NCBI RefSeq assembly: GCF_000732485.2
Contig: NZ_JAQV02000004.1
Location: forward strand, 1-64,000
Direction of reading: 5' to 3'
From: Bacillus sp. SJS
Lineage (GTDB): Bacteria > Bacillota > Bacilli > Bacillales > Bacillaceae
DNA length: 64,000 nucleotides
Notes under the pieces: model-generated
What the model saw: only the letters and a program-made list of their open reading frames with translations
The model's database searches: none
Told to the model about the DNA's origin: nothing
Position numbers and translations under genes: made by a program
In this document: positions 50,887 to 59,034 of the stretch, piece by piece
Layout of the letters: each line of letters starts with the position of its first letter
How positions within the stretch are numbered: the stretch's first letter is position 1

Positions 50887-52029
50887 TTAAGAAAGCCCTA
50901 TAAATGACTGGAACACCTCATTGCCGAGAAGCCTGCCCTGAACGGAAAGAAAGATGCTTGACTCATCTTCTTCAAGGAGTCCTTTTTGCTTTTGCTCGTT
51001 TATTGGGCTTTTAAAAACATCCGTCAGTTCCTGACCGAATTTTTGTTTAAATACTTGCTTGCTGACACCTGCAGTTTTACGAAGACCGAGGAATAGCTCT
51101 TCTTCCATTCGTTCAGCTTCCGTTACTTTATGCCTTGTCGTTATAGGGGAACCCGACTCATCAATCAATGACATGTACTTCTTCAAAGGACCGGCATTTA
51201 CTTCCCTCATCCCATTTACGTACCCGTGAGCTCCTGCGCCAAAACCAAAATATTCTTCATTATTCCAGTATGTCAGGTTGTGCAGGCTTTCCATACCAGG
51301 CAGGGAAAAGTTGCTGATTTCATATTGATTAAAGCCGGCTTGCCTCATTCTGGACATTAAAAGCTCATACATGCGAGCTTCTTCTTCCTGAGGGGGCAGA
51401 GGAAGCCTGCCTTTTTGCACAAGATTATAAAAAACGGTTTTTGGTTCAATAATCAGCGAATAGGCGGAAAAATGCTGAACATCAAGAGCCAATGCCAAAT
51501 CCAGCGTTCGCTCAAAATCTTCTGCAGTCTGTCCTGGAAGACCAAACATCAAATCAATGCTCAAATTATCAAAACCGGCTTTTTTCGCATCCTCGACTGT
51601 TCTAAGCACGTCGTTCTTACGGTGCACTCTGCCAATTTTCTCGAGCAGACTGTCTTCAAAACTCTGGACCCCTATACTGAACCGATTGACTCCAAAGCTT
51701 TTAAGAAGTCTCATTTTCTCGTAGGAGAGATCCCCCGGGTTTGCCTCAACCGTAAACTCAATGTTCTTATTTGAAGGAAGAAGGTGACGGCTGATTGTAG
51801 TCATAAGCTGTGTAAGCTGTGCCTCATTCAACGCTGTCGGAGTTCCTCCGCCGATAAAAATGGTATCAAGCTCCTGTTTATCGTGTGTTTGCATTACCCG
51901 GACAATTTCCGTTTGCAAATAGTCAAGATACAATTCCACCGGCTGGTTTTGGATGAAGATCTTATTAAAATCGCAGTAATGGCAGATGTATTCACAGAAT
52001 GGGATATGGACATAGGCTGCTTTCACCAT
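50887..52029 (-). CDS. hemW: Radical-SAM haem chaperone-type protein HemW
   Basis: Long annotated as oxygen-independent coproporphyrinogen oxidase (HemN); HemW proteins instead insert haem. 380 aa. The radical-SAM motif is CEYICHYCDF (CxxxCxxC), near the N-terminus. HNLTYWNNEEYFGFGAGAHG contains the HNxxYW motif associated with HemW haem binding. The extra HemN cysteine is absent (F follows CHYC-D), which supports HemW. ATG 52029 has AAAAGGAGAG upstream. Downstream of lepA. Confidence 0.93.
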   Translation of the reverse strand: MVKAAYVHIPFCEYICHYCDFNKIFIQNQPVELYLDYLQTEIVRVMQTHDKQELDTIFIGGGTPTALNEAQLTQLMTTISRHLLPSNKNIEFTVEANPGDLSYEKMRLLKSFGVNRFSIGVQSFEDSLLEKIGRVHRKNDVLRTVEDAKKAGFDNLSIDLMFGLPGQTAEDFERTLDLALALDVQHFSAYSLIIEPKTVFYNLVQKGRLPLPPQEEEARMYELLMSRMRQAGFNQYEISNFSLPGMESLHNLTYWNNEEYFGFGAGAHGYVNGMREVNAGPLKKYMSLIDESGSPITTRHKVTEAERMEEELFLGLRKTAGVSKQVFKQKFGQELTDVFKSPINEQKQKGLLEEDESSIFLSVQGRLLGNEVFQSFIGLS

Positions 52030-52054
52030 GATGGACTCTCCTTTTTTAATGGAA

Positions 52055-52079
52055 GATGCCGCAGAAATTCTGCGGCATC
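52055..52079 (-). other. Perfect 12-bp hairpin between lepA and hemW
   Basis: GATGCCGCAGAA, one base, TTCTGCGGCATC, starting 12 bases after the lepA stop. No T-run follows on the minus strand; the hemW ribosome site comes 10 bases later. It may stabilise lepA mRNA or lower hemW expression rather than terminate. Confidence 0.6.
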
Positions 52080-52090
52080 CCTTATCATTT

Positions 52091-53920
52091 TTAGTTATCA
52101 TCCATTTTAAGAACGGCCATAAACGCTTCCTGCGGTACCTCAACAGAACCAACCATTTTCATGCGCTTTTTACCTTCTTTTTGTTTTTCAAGAAGCTTTC
52201 TTTTACGGGAAATGTCTCCGCCGTAACATTTAGCCAGAACGTTCTTTCTCATAGCTTTAATGGTAGAACGAGCCACAATTTTCTGACCGATCGCTGCTTG
52301 AATAGGCACCTCGAACTGCTGGCGCGGGATGAGATCTTTTAATTTTTCTACAATCACTTTTCCTCTGTCATATGCACTGTCGCGGTGAACGATAAAGGAT
52401 AAAGCATCAATTGTTTCGTTATTAAGCAGGATATCCATTTTAACGAGCTTGGATTCCTTATATCCAATTAGTTCATAATCGAATGAAGCATATCCTTTTG
52501 TACTGGACTTCAGCTGATCAAAGAAATCGTACACAATTTCTGATAACGGGATTTCATAAACGATGCTCACTCGGATCTCATCCAGGTACTGCATGTCAAT
52601 AAAAATTCCGCGTTTGCCCTGGCAAAGCTCCATAACGGCTCCAACGTAATCATTTGGTACCATAACGGTTGCTTTTACATATGGCTCTTCTACACGGGCA
52701 ATTTTCTGAGGATCAGGCATATTGGACGGATTATCAATTCTAAGCTCTTCTCCATCTGTCAAAAACACGGTGTAAATAACACTTGGTGCTGTGGTAATTA
52801 AATCGATATTGAATTCACGTTCAATACGCTCCTGGATGATTTCCATATGAAGAAGTCCAAGGAAACCGCAGCGGAAACCAAAGCCTAGTGCCTGTGACGT
52901 TTCCGGCTCATATTGAAGTGCAGAATCATTCAGTTCCAATTTTTCAAGCGCTTCCCGTAAATCATTGTACTTGGCTGTGTCAATCGGATAAAGACCGCAA
53001 TAAACCATCGGATTTAGTCTGCGGTAGCCTGGAAGCGGCTCGGCAGCACCATTTTTCGCACTGGTAATGGTATCACCCACACGGGTATCCCCGACGTTTT
53101 TGATGGCTGCTGTAAGGAATCCAACATCCCCTACCGTAAGCTCGTCCTTCATGACCGCTTTTGGCGTGAACACACCAAGCTCAAGCACTTCAAATTCTTT
53201 ACCGGTAGCCATCATTTTAATTTTCTGTCCGACTTTTACGGTACCTTCCATAATCCTGATGTAAGCAACGACGCCGCGATATGAATCATACAAAGAATCA
53301 AAAATCATTGCTTGAAGAGGACCCTCAGGATCTCCTGTAGGAGCCGGAACCTTTTCTACAACCTGCTCCAGAATCTCTTCAATGCCGATCCCTGCTTTTG
53401 CGGATGCGAGAACCGCTTCTGATGCATCAAGACCTATAACATCCTCAATTTCCTTGCGAACACGTTCAGGCTCTGCGCTTGGCAAGTCGATTTTGTTGAT
53501 GACTGGAAGTATTTCAAGGTTATTGTCGAGCGCCAAATACACGTTGGCAAGAGTCTGAGCTTCAATTCCCTGTGCTGCATCGACAACGAGCACGGCACCT
53601 TCGCACGCTGCAAGGCTTCTGGATACTTCATAAGTGAAATCGACATGGCCAGGGGTGTCAATCAAGTGGAAAATATATTCTTCGCCATCCTTAGCTTTAT
53701 ATGTAAGCTGAACGGCATTCAATTTAATCGTTATTCCACGTTCCCGTTCAAGATCCATTGAATCCAAAAGCTGCGCTTTCATTTCCCGTTGAGTTATGGC
53801 CGAAGTCTTCTCAAGGATCCTGTCTGCTAAAGTGGATTTTCCGTGATCAATATGGGCAATTATTGAGAAATTACGAATTTTAGACTGTCTTTTAAATTTA
53901 TCCGGATTATTCATGATCAT
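52091..53920 (-). CDS. lepA: Elongation factor 4 (LepA)
   Basis: Ribosome-associated GTPase, 609 aa. G1 [10 protein letters not shown]3 DTPGHVDF, G4 NKID in the N-terminal domain. EF-G-like domains II, III and V follow, then the LepA-specific C-terminal domain ([28 protein letters not shown] ... [17 protein letters not shown]). ATG 53920 has AGGAG 6 bases upstream; ATG 53914 also possible. Upstream of hemW, as in B. subtilis. Confidence 0.97.
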   Translation of the reverse strand: MIMNNPDKFKRQSKIRNFSIIAHIDHGKSTLADRILEKTSAITQREMKAQLLDSMDLERERGITIKLNAVQLTYKAKDGEEYIFHLIDTPGHVDFTYEVSRSLAACEGAVLVVDAAQGIEAQTLANVYLALDNNLEILPVINKIDLPSAEPERVRKEIEDVIGLDASEAVLASAKAGIGIEEILEQVVEKVPAPTGDPEGPLQAMIFDSLYDSYRGVVAYIRIMEGTVKVGQKIKMMATGKEFEVLELGVFTPKAVMKDELTVGDVGFLTAAIKNVGDTRVGDTITSAKNGAAEPLPGYRRLNPMVYCGLYPIDTAKYNDLREALEKLELNDSALQYEPETSQALGFGFRCGFLGLLHMEIIQERIEREFNIDLITTAPSVIYTVFLTDGEELRIDNPSNMPDPQKIARVEEPYVKATVMVPNDYVGAVMELCQGKRGIFIDMQYLDEIRVSIVYEIPLSEIVYDFFDQLKSSTKGYASFDYELIGYKESKLVKMDILLNNETIDALSFIVHRDSAYDRGKVIVEKLKDLIPRQQFEVPIQAAIGQKIVARSTIKAMRKNVLAKCYGGDISRKRKLLEKQKEGKKRMKMVGSVEVPQEAFMAVLKMDDN

Positions 53921-54021
53921 CTATCACTCCTACAAAACTGCGCAGTGCGCTAGCATTGATTATATCAATTGGAAATTCAACATTCAACTAATGTTTTGAA
54001 AGGAGCAGATTTGCTGCATGT

Positions 54022-54049
54022 AAAAACAGCTTCCTTGAAGGAAGCTGCT
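54022..54049 (-). terminator. Terminator after yqxA
   Basis: Minus strand CAGCTTCC, TTCAA loop, GGAAGCTG, TTTTTA, 5 bases after the yqxA stop. It closes the gpr-spoIIP-yqxA group. Confidence 0.88.
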
Positions 54050-54054
54050 GCTTG

Positions 54055-54399
54055 TTATTGATCCTTTTCTCCCTTCACGGCGGAAATCAGTTTGCCAAAA
54101 AGGTTTTCAATACCAGAGGAAATTCCTTTAGCTGCCTCCGACAAGGGATTGAAGGCTTCCATGCTTTCGAGCTGCTTTCTTTTCGTTTCCAGGTCATGAC
54201 TTGTAATGGATTGGCCGAGAACGGAGGCCTCTATGTCCTGATTTTGTCCGCCATTTTTAACAGTAAAAGCACTTTTCATATCAGGATTATCATATCCCTG
54301 AAGATTTTTCATCCCGTTCCCGGCAAGCTGCATACCCATTAAGACACCAATGAAAAGAAGGGCTGCAGTAAGGATGGATTTCACCATAAATTTTCCCAT
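54055..54399 (-). CDS. yqxA: YqxA family protein (DUF3679)
   Basis: 114 aa. An N-terminal hydrophobic helix (about 5-24, SILTAALLFIGVLMGMQL) can anchor or export it, and the remainder is polar with no catalytic motif. Name from family and place between spoIIP and lepA. Twenty-one bases after spoIIP, so likely co-expressed in sporulation; role unknown. Confidence 0.85.
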   Translation of the reverse strand: MGKFMVKSILTAALLFIGVLMGMQLAGNGMKNLQGYDNPDMKSAFTVKNGGQNQDIEASVLGQSITSHDLETKRKQLESMEAFNPLSEAAKGISSGIENLFGKLISAVKGEKDQ

Positions 54400-54420
54400 T
54401 TTGAATCCCTCGCCGTCTTA

Positions 54421-55617
54421 TTATTTCTTCTCCGTTTTGACGTCAGCCTGAACTTTTTCTGCCTGCCAGTAAAATTCGCTGAAAACATCAGCAACGGCCT
54501 TAGTCGTATTTCTCAACTCTTCCATATTATTATCCACTCCCCCAAATTCCATAAGAAGTGAATTACCGGATAAATCCTGATTGAAAAGCCCGTTCGAATT
54601 TTTTATCTTCAATGTTACCCCTTTACTGAGCCCGGGGTATTTTTCAGAAAGTTTAGTATGAAGGCTTTTAGCCAATTCTATGTTTTTTTCACGATTCGTA
54701 TTTTTCCCTCCGACTACAAATACAAGCTGAGCATAGGGTTTTCCCTTTATCGATACCGTCGTCTGAGCATGAGGTCGGGAATCACGGTGAATATCAATCA
54801 GGTACGCAAGATCTTTTCCGGAAGTCATCGCTTCCTGTACGACAGGTCTTGCTGCTGTATAGGACTGGCTATATTTCATTTTCCTGTCCTTTAAAATTTT
54901 CTGGATATCCTTTTGCTCAAAACGCGTCCCGACTCCTTGAGCCTCCAGTTCATCGGCAAGCATCTTCCCAACAAGAGTGACGTTCGCACTTTTGTGGAAG
55001 GCATCGTCAGGGTCCTTGGATGGATTTTTAAACAGAGGCAGGTAGGATTCCGTATTGTGTGTGCTGTAGATATAAACCACTTTCTTTTCTCCAGTACTAT
55101 GGACGGGAGGCTTAACCGTACCCTCTGACTTTGCCGAAGCCTTGCGGAGCTCCTCAATTGATGCTTCCCGTTCCTGAAGCTGCACTTCTTCGGGAGGTGC
55201 GGATTCAAAAGGAATAATGGTACTATAGTTGCCGCCTTCACCCGCAACAATGATTTCACTGTCATATAAAGAAAACCCGGGAAGCTCCCTTCCAAGCAAA
55301 CTCCGCGGATCATTCAGATTTATACTTGCAGCGAGCTTCAAAAACATGGATGACCAATCAGCGGGCTTGCTTTCCTCCGGCAGCACTTGTGTAAAGTAAT
55401 GATTCTCAGTTCCCAGTAAATAAACGAATGCTTCGCCCGCAATACCGTCTGCGAGGCTGTGAATGGAAGTTGAAGCTGGTCGGTATTGGGGCTTTAATGA
55501 AGTAAGGACGCCCGACAAAACAAAAATAAATACAAGGCCCAAAAAGGCCGATATAAACAATTTTTTAATGCTTGTCCCGTTAATTGCCATGATAGGGGCT
55601 GTGCTTGTCCGTTTCAT
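54421..55617 (-). CDS. spoIIP: Stage II sporulation protein P
   Basis: Peptidoglycan amidase and endopeptidase acting with SpoIID and SpoIIM in engulfment, 398 aa. One N-terminal TM (about 18-40) and an exported catalytic domain from about 180: YIYSTHNTESYLP, LIDIHRDSRPH and the late LLMEFGGVDN carry the zinc and active-site residues. Sixty-nine bases after gpr. Confidence 0.96.
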   Translation of the reverse strand: MKRTSTAPIMAINGTSIKKLFISAFLGLVFIFVLSGVLTSLKPQYRPASTSIHSLADGIAGEAFVYLLGTENHYFTQVLPEESKPADWSSMFLKLAASINLNDPRSLLGRELPGFSLYDSEIIVAGEGGNYSTIIPFESAPPEEVQLQEREASIEELRKASAKSEGTVKPPVHSTGEKKVVYIYSTHNTESYLPLFKNPSKDPDDAFHKSANVTLVGKMLADELEAQGVGTRFEQKDIQKILKDRKMKYSQSYTAARPVVQEAMTSGKDLAYLIDIHRDSRPHAQTTVSIKGKPYAQLVFVVGGKNTNREKNIELAKSLHTKLSEKYPGLSKGVTLKIKNSNGLFNQDLSGNSLLMEFGGVDNNMEELRNTTKAVADVFSEFYWQAEKVQADVKTEKK

Positions 55618-55686
55618 GCATATCCGTCCTCTCGCAGAATGTCTTATACATTCTATGGACCATTTGCGAGAGTTAGAACCAAATTG

Positions 55687-56817
55687 CTAGTGTGTGTAGG
55701 TGCCTCTATTATCATGTCCAATTTGGCCATGGAGAGCAGAATTTAAGCCGCTCGCAATGACATTGGCCATATCACTGATAAATACATCCACTTCCTTTGG
55801 TGTAACCATTAGATTATGACCAAGAGGATTTAACACTTCCTGAATGAGTGCCCGCTTTTCTTCCTCAGGGAGCGTTCCGATAATCCCTAAATAAGTTTGG
55901 CGATGTTCCTCTCCGGGAAGATCTTCTTCACTTAATTTTTTGCGCTCGCCAAAAGACATTCCCGCTGGAACAAGCGACCTGGATGGACGGTCTCCCTGTG
56001 TCATCTCTCTGCCAAAATGCTTCAGAATATAATCGATGGTATCGCTCGCAATGGTGACTGCGTCCACCACGGTCGGTATACCAATTGCAATCACTGGAAT
56101 TCCAAGTGTTTCCACGCTTAATTCTTTTCGTTTGTTTCCTACGCCCGATCCCGGGTGGATCCCTGTATCCGAGATTTGAATCGTCGCATTTACCCGCTCA
56201 ATTGATCTTGCCGCAAGCGCATCAATTGCAATAATAAAATCAGGTTTAATCCGATTGACAACCCCTAAAATAATGTCGCTCGTTTCAATTCCCGTAAGTC
56301 CCATTACTCCAGGAGAGATGACGCTGACCGGACGGTAGCCCTCTTGGACATTTTCAGGCTGAAGCTCAAATAAATGCCTCGTCACAAGAAGATTTTCTGC
56401 TGCAATCGGTCCAAGTGCGTCGGGTGTAACATTCCAGTTCCCTAAACCCGCAATCAGGCATGAGGCCTCTTTCTTAATTCCGAGGTTTTCAATAAATTTG
56501 CTGAATTCCCTTGCAAATACTTCGATTACCTCCTGCTGGAGATCTGTATCCTTTTGTCTGATTCCGTCTGCCTGAATGGTTAAATAATTGCCGGCCTTTT
56601 TACCTGTAGCCTCTTCACCTTCTTTATTTATTTCTACAGAAGTAAGCTTAATTTCCCCCTCTGTACGCTCCTTAACCACGATCCCCTTCACTTCGCCCTG
56701 ATTTGAAGGATTAGGCTGAGCCTGGCTTTTTTCCTGCTGTTCAAGGGCAAGATCCCTTGCTTCAATTGCAAGATCGGTACGGACCGTATACTTTCCTAAA
56801 TCAATCGAATCACTCAT
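55687..56817 (-). CDS. gpr: Germination protease Gpr
   Basis: Aspartic-type spore protease that degrades small acid-soluble proteins during germination, 376 aa. A short propeptide precedes [14 protein letters not shown], around the self-cleavage region. Core motifs are [14 protein letters not shown] and [14 protein letters not shown]. The start at 56817 has GGAGGG upstream; the frame is open to 56859. Divergent from rpsT, upstream of spoIIP. Confidence 0.96.
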   Translation of the reverse strand: MSDSIDLGKYTVRTDLAIEARDLALEQQEKSQAQPNPSNQGEVKGIVVKERTEGEIKLTSVEINKEGEEATGKKAGNYLTIQADGIRQKDTDLQQEVIEVFAREFSKFIENLGIKKEASCLIAGLGNWNVTPDALGPIAAENLLVTRHLFELQPENVQEGYRPVSVISPGVMGLTGIETSDIILGVVNRIKPDFIIAIDALAARSIERVNATIQISDTGIHPGSGVGNKRKELSVETLGIPVIAIGIPTVVDAVTIASDTIDYILKHFGREMTQGDRPSRSLVPAGMSFGERKKLSEEDLPGEEHRQTYLGIIGTLPEEEKRALIQEVLNPLGHNLMVTPKEVDVFISDMANVIASGLNSALHGQIGHDNRGTYTH

Positions 56818-56916
56818 TATTTTCCCTCCTGATGATTGTCCTGGTTTTATTTTTTCCAATTAGGAGGGCAGCCATTCTGAAAGTAGGCTATCAACGAAAA
56901 TTCCTTGTCAGAGGTA

Positions 56917-56945
56917 TTGCATAACCGTGCGGGGTCTGATAAAAT
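56917..56945 (+). promoter_or_regulatory. SigA promoter of rpsT
   Basis: TTGCAT (56917-56922), 17-bp spacer, TAAAAT (56940-56945). Confidence 0.75.
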
Positions 56946-57020
56946 ATCTCTTGTTCTCTATGTTGGAAATAATATCGAGTTAAATAGATCTCGATTGCTT
57001 TTTTTTAGGAGGTGAATCGG

Positions 57021-57287
57021 ATGCCAAATATTAAATCTGCTATTAAACGTGTAAAAACAAATGATCAGCGCCGCGCTCATAACGCAACACTTAAGTCTTC
57101 TATGCGTACTGCAATCAAAAGAGTTGAGTCACTAGTTGTTAACAACGATGCTGACAATGCAAAAACTGCTCTTCAAGAAGCTGCTAAAAGAATTGACAAA
57201 GCTGCTCAAAGCGGAATCATCCACAAAAACACTGCTTCTCGCTACAAATCCCGTTTGACTAAACAAGTTAACGGATTGTCCGCGTAA
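57021..57287 (+). CDS. rpsT: 30S ribosomal protein S20
   Basis: 88 aa, Lys/Arg-rich helical protein beginning [21 protein letters not shown] 57021 behind TAGGAGGTG; a few in-frame codons before it are not used. Transcribed alone from its own promoter and closed by a strong terminator. Confidence 0.97.
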   Translation: MPNIKSAIKRVKTNDQRRAHNATLKSSMRTAIKRVESLVVNNDADNAKTALQEAAKRIDKAAQSGIIHKNTASRYKSRLTKQVNGLSA

Positions 57288-57296
57288 GCAAAGAAC

Positions 57297-57330
57297 AAAG
57301 AGGGCCGGCATATCGCCGGCCCTCTTTTCT
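57297..57330 (+). terminator. rpsT terminator
   Basis: AAAGAGGGCCGGC stem with perfect complement and TTTTCTTT after it. Confidence 0.92.
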
Positions 57331-57501
57331 TTGTGCTTTTCACAGCCTATGCTGGGATACAGCTGTATTCAACATGGAGGATTCGCGTTCACCCCCGCAG
57401 CAAATCGCCTGCACTGCTTACCTGCATGCCCGCTCCTGCCTCACTTTTCTTCGCTTCAATAAGCATAAGCAACAGGTCCAGGCTAAAGGAAATTTAATCG
57501 A

Positions 57502-58524
57502 TTATTTTCGCGGCTTTGCAAGCTGTATTAAGAACAGCTCCAAAATTAACACCTTGTCCATGCCGCCTGTTTTCATCCCGTAATCTGCATCGGCAAGACG
57601 CTTCATCAGCTGCTTTAGTTCTTCTTCAGAAAACGACGTTGCCTGCTGTGCAGCGAGCTTTATTCTAAAAGGATGCACCTTTAACGTGCTGGCAATCTGC
57701 GGCTGGCCATAACCTCCTGCACTCAGCTGCTTCACTTGGAGAATCAGACGGAATTGCGAGGAAATAAGGGAAAGAATTTTTATCGGTTCTTCATTTGCCT
57801 TCAATAAATCGTGGAGGACGTGAAGAGCGAGGTCTGCTTTTCTAGCTGTCACATGATTAATCAATTCAAAAATATTTTGTTCAAGAGTTCTCGCAGTCAG
57901 CTCGTCCACAAGCGATTTAGTAATGACCCCTCCTGGTCCGGTATAAGCTGAAAGCTTGTGAATCTCCTGATCCATCATCATCAGACTTCCGCTCGTTAAG
58001 GATACGAGGTGTTCTGCTGCATCAGATTCCAGCTCTGTTTCCTCTGCTGCAGCCAGGGTATGCGTCCATTGGATGAGCTCTTGTTCCGATAAAGATTTAG
58101 CCTCACCGATCACAGCATTCTTTTTTAAGGCCTTTGAAATCTTTTTGCGCTCATCTAATTTTTCATATGGAGCTTGTACGATTAAAACAGTATAGGGGGC
58201 GGGTTCTTTAAGGTATTGCTCAAATCTCTCTGTATTGTGCTCTATTTTTTCTTTTTTCTTTTCTCCCGTTAGAAATGACGGATTCTTAAGGAGAACCACC
58301 CGTTTTTCTCCCATAAAAGGAAGAGTTTCGGCATCTTCAATAGCCGTTTCGACAGCTGTTTCTTCCATATCATAAATAGAGAAATTAAAATCCTTCTCAT
58401 CTTCTTGGAGAGCAGCGGCTATCAATTTTTTCACCGATTGTTCCATAAGATATGTTTCTGTCCCGATCAGTAAATAAACCGGAGACAGTTTTTTAGTATT
58501 GATCTGTTTCCAAAACTGCAGCAC
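57502..58524 (-). CDS. holA: DNA polymerase III delta subunit HolA
   Basis: Clamp-loader subunit that opens the sliding clamp, 340 aa. An AAA+-type fold with SPVYLLIGTETYLMEQSVKKL at the N-terminus, LPFMGEKRVVLLKNPSFL and a C-terminal helical collar domain. The GTG at 58524 is chosen (TAGGAG upstream, N-terminus as in other HolA proteins); the reading frame continues to 58689 but crosses a terminator-like hairpin in the leader. Confidence 0.93.
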   Translation of the reverse strand: MLQFWKQINTKKLSPVYLLIGTETYLMEQSVKKLIAAALQEDEKDFNFSIYDMEETAVETAIEDAETLPFMGEKRVVLLKNPSFLTGEKKKEKIEHNTERFEQYLKEPAPYTVLIVQAPYEKLDERKKISKALKKNAVIGEAKSLSEQELIQWTHTLAAAEETELESDAAEHLVSLTSGSLMMMDQEIHKLSAYTGPGGVITKSLVDELTARTLEQNIFELINHVTARKADLALHVLHDLLKANEEPIKILSLISSQFRLILQVKQLSAGGYGQPQIASTLKVHPFRIKLAAQQATSFSEEELKQLMKRLADADYGMKTGGMDKVLILELFLIQLAKPRK

Positions 58525-58841
58525 AATGATCCAGCTCCTATGTAAAAAAACTCTACACTCATCGTAAAGAGTTTCTCTCTGTTTGGCAAGATGAAGAACG
58601 CCAAATCTTCTATGAAACGGAGGAGGGATGAAACCCCTCCATCCATATATGATAAACGTTCTTCTGCAGGTCCCGGGTTCATTCTGCAAAAAAACGATGC
58701 CGCATCTACTTCTTCTATTTTGTGTTTAAAGCAGCAGAGTATCGCTGTTAAGATCTTCTAATCAGCAGATCTTTTTACATGCGCAGGATGGATTTTTTTT
58801 CTAGTTTCCCTTATACTAATGTGGAAACAGGAGGGGTAAAT
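58525..58841. other. holA-yqzM gap: leader hairpins
   Basis: 317 bp with no gene. Minus strand: GGAGGG/CCCTCC hairpin (about 58616-58635), then the terminator at 58544-58574. Plus strand: AAGATCT/AGATCTT (58750-58773) followed by five T-type bases, and the yqzM ribosome site at the right edge. Confidence 0.5.
58544..58574 (-). terminator. Terminator or attenuator just upstream of holA
   Basis: Minus strand AAACTCT, 13-base loop, AGAGTTT, then a T-run, 20 bases before the holA start. It could end transcripts coming from comEC or attenuate holA. Confidence 0.65.
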
Positions 58842-58976
58842 GTGAATGAATTTGAGAAAAATGTGCAGAGTAAACGAAATGATGCTGTAGATTCAGGAGT
58901 TGGATTTGCTGTTTCCTTCGGATTTTTTGCAACCCTTTTCATTATTGCAACAGTCATCAAGCTTGTTGCATCCTGA
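58842..58976 (+). CDS. yqzM: Small membrane protein YqzM
   Basis: 44 aa: NEFEKNVQSKRNDAVDSG then one C-terminal TM helix (FAVSFGFFATLFIIATVIKLV). Matches YqzM, conserved between holA and comEC. GTG at 58842 is the start, with AGGAGGGG 6 bases upstream. Antisense to any transcript running from comEC into holA. Its terminator overlaps the comEC 3' end. Confidence 0.88.
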   Translation: MNEFEKNVQSKRNDAVDSGVGFAVSFGFFATLFIIATVIKLVAS

Positions 58977-59004
58977 TTTTAAAAGAGGAATGAATGGTGA
59001 TGGG

Positions 59005-59034
59005 AGAGACTGGCATTCAGTCTCTATTTTTTTT
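59005..59034 (+). terminator. yqzM terminator, overlaps comEC 3' end
   Basis: AGAGACTG, GCATT loop, CAGTCTCT, A and eight T. The comEC stop codon (59017-59019) lies inside the hairpin. Confidence 0.85.

Noticed and set aside
58467-58682. 71-codon minus-strand frame overlapping the holA start
   Set aside because: Different frame from holA, spans the terminator hairpin, no recognisable sequence; leader structure explains the region better.
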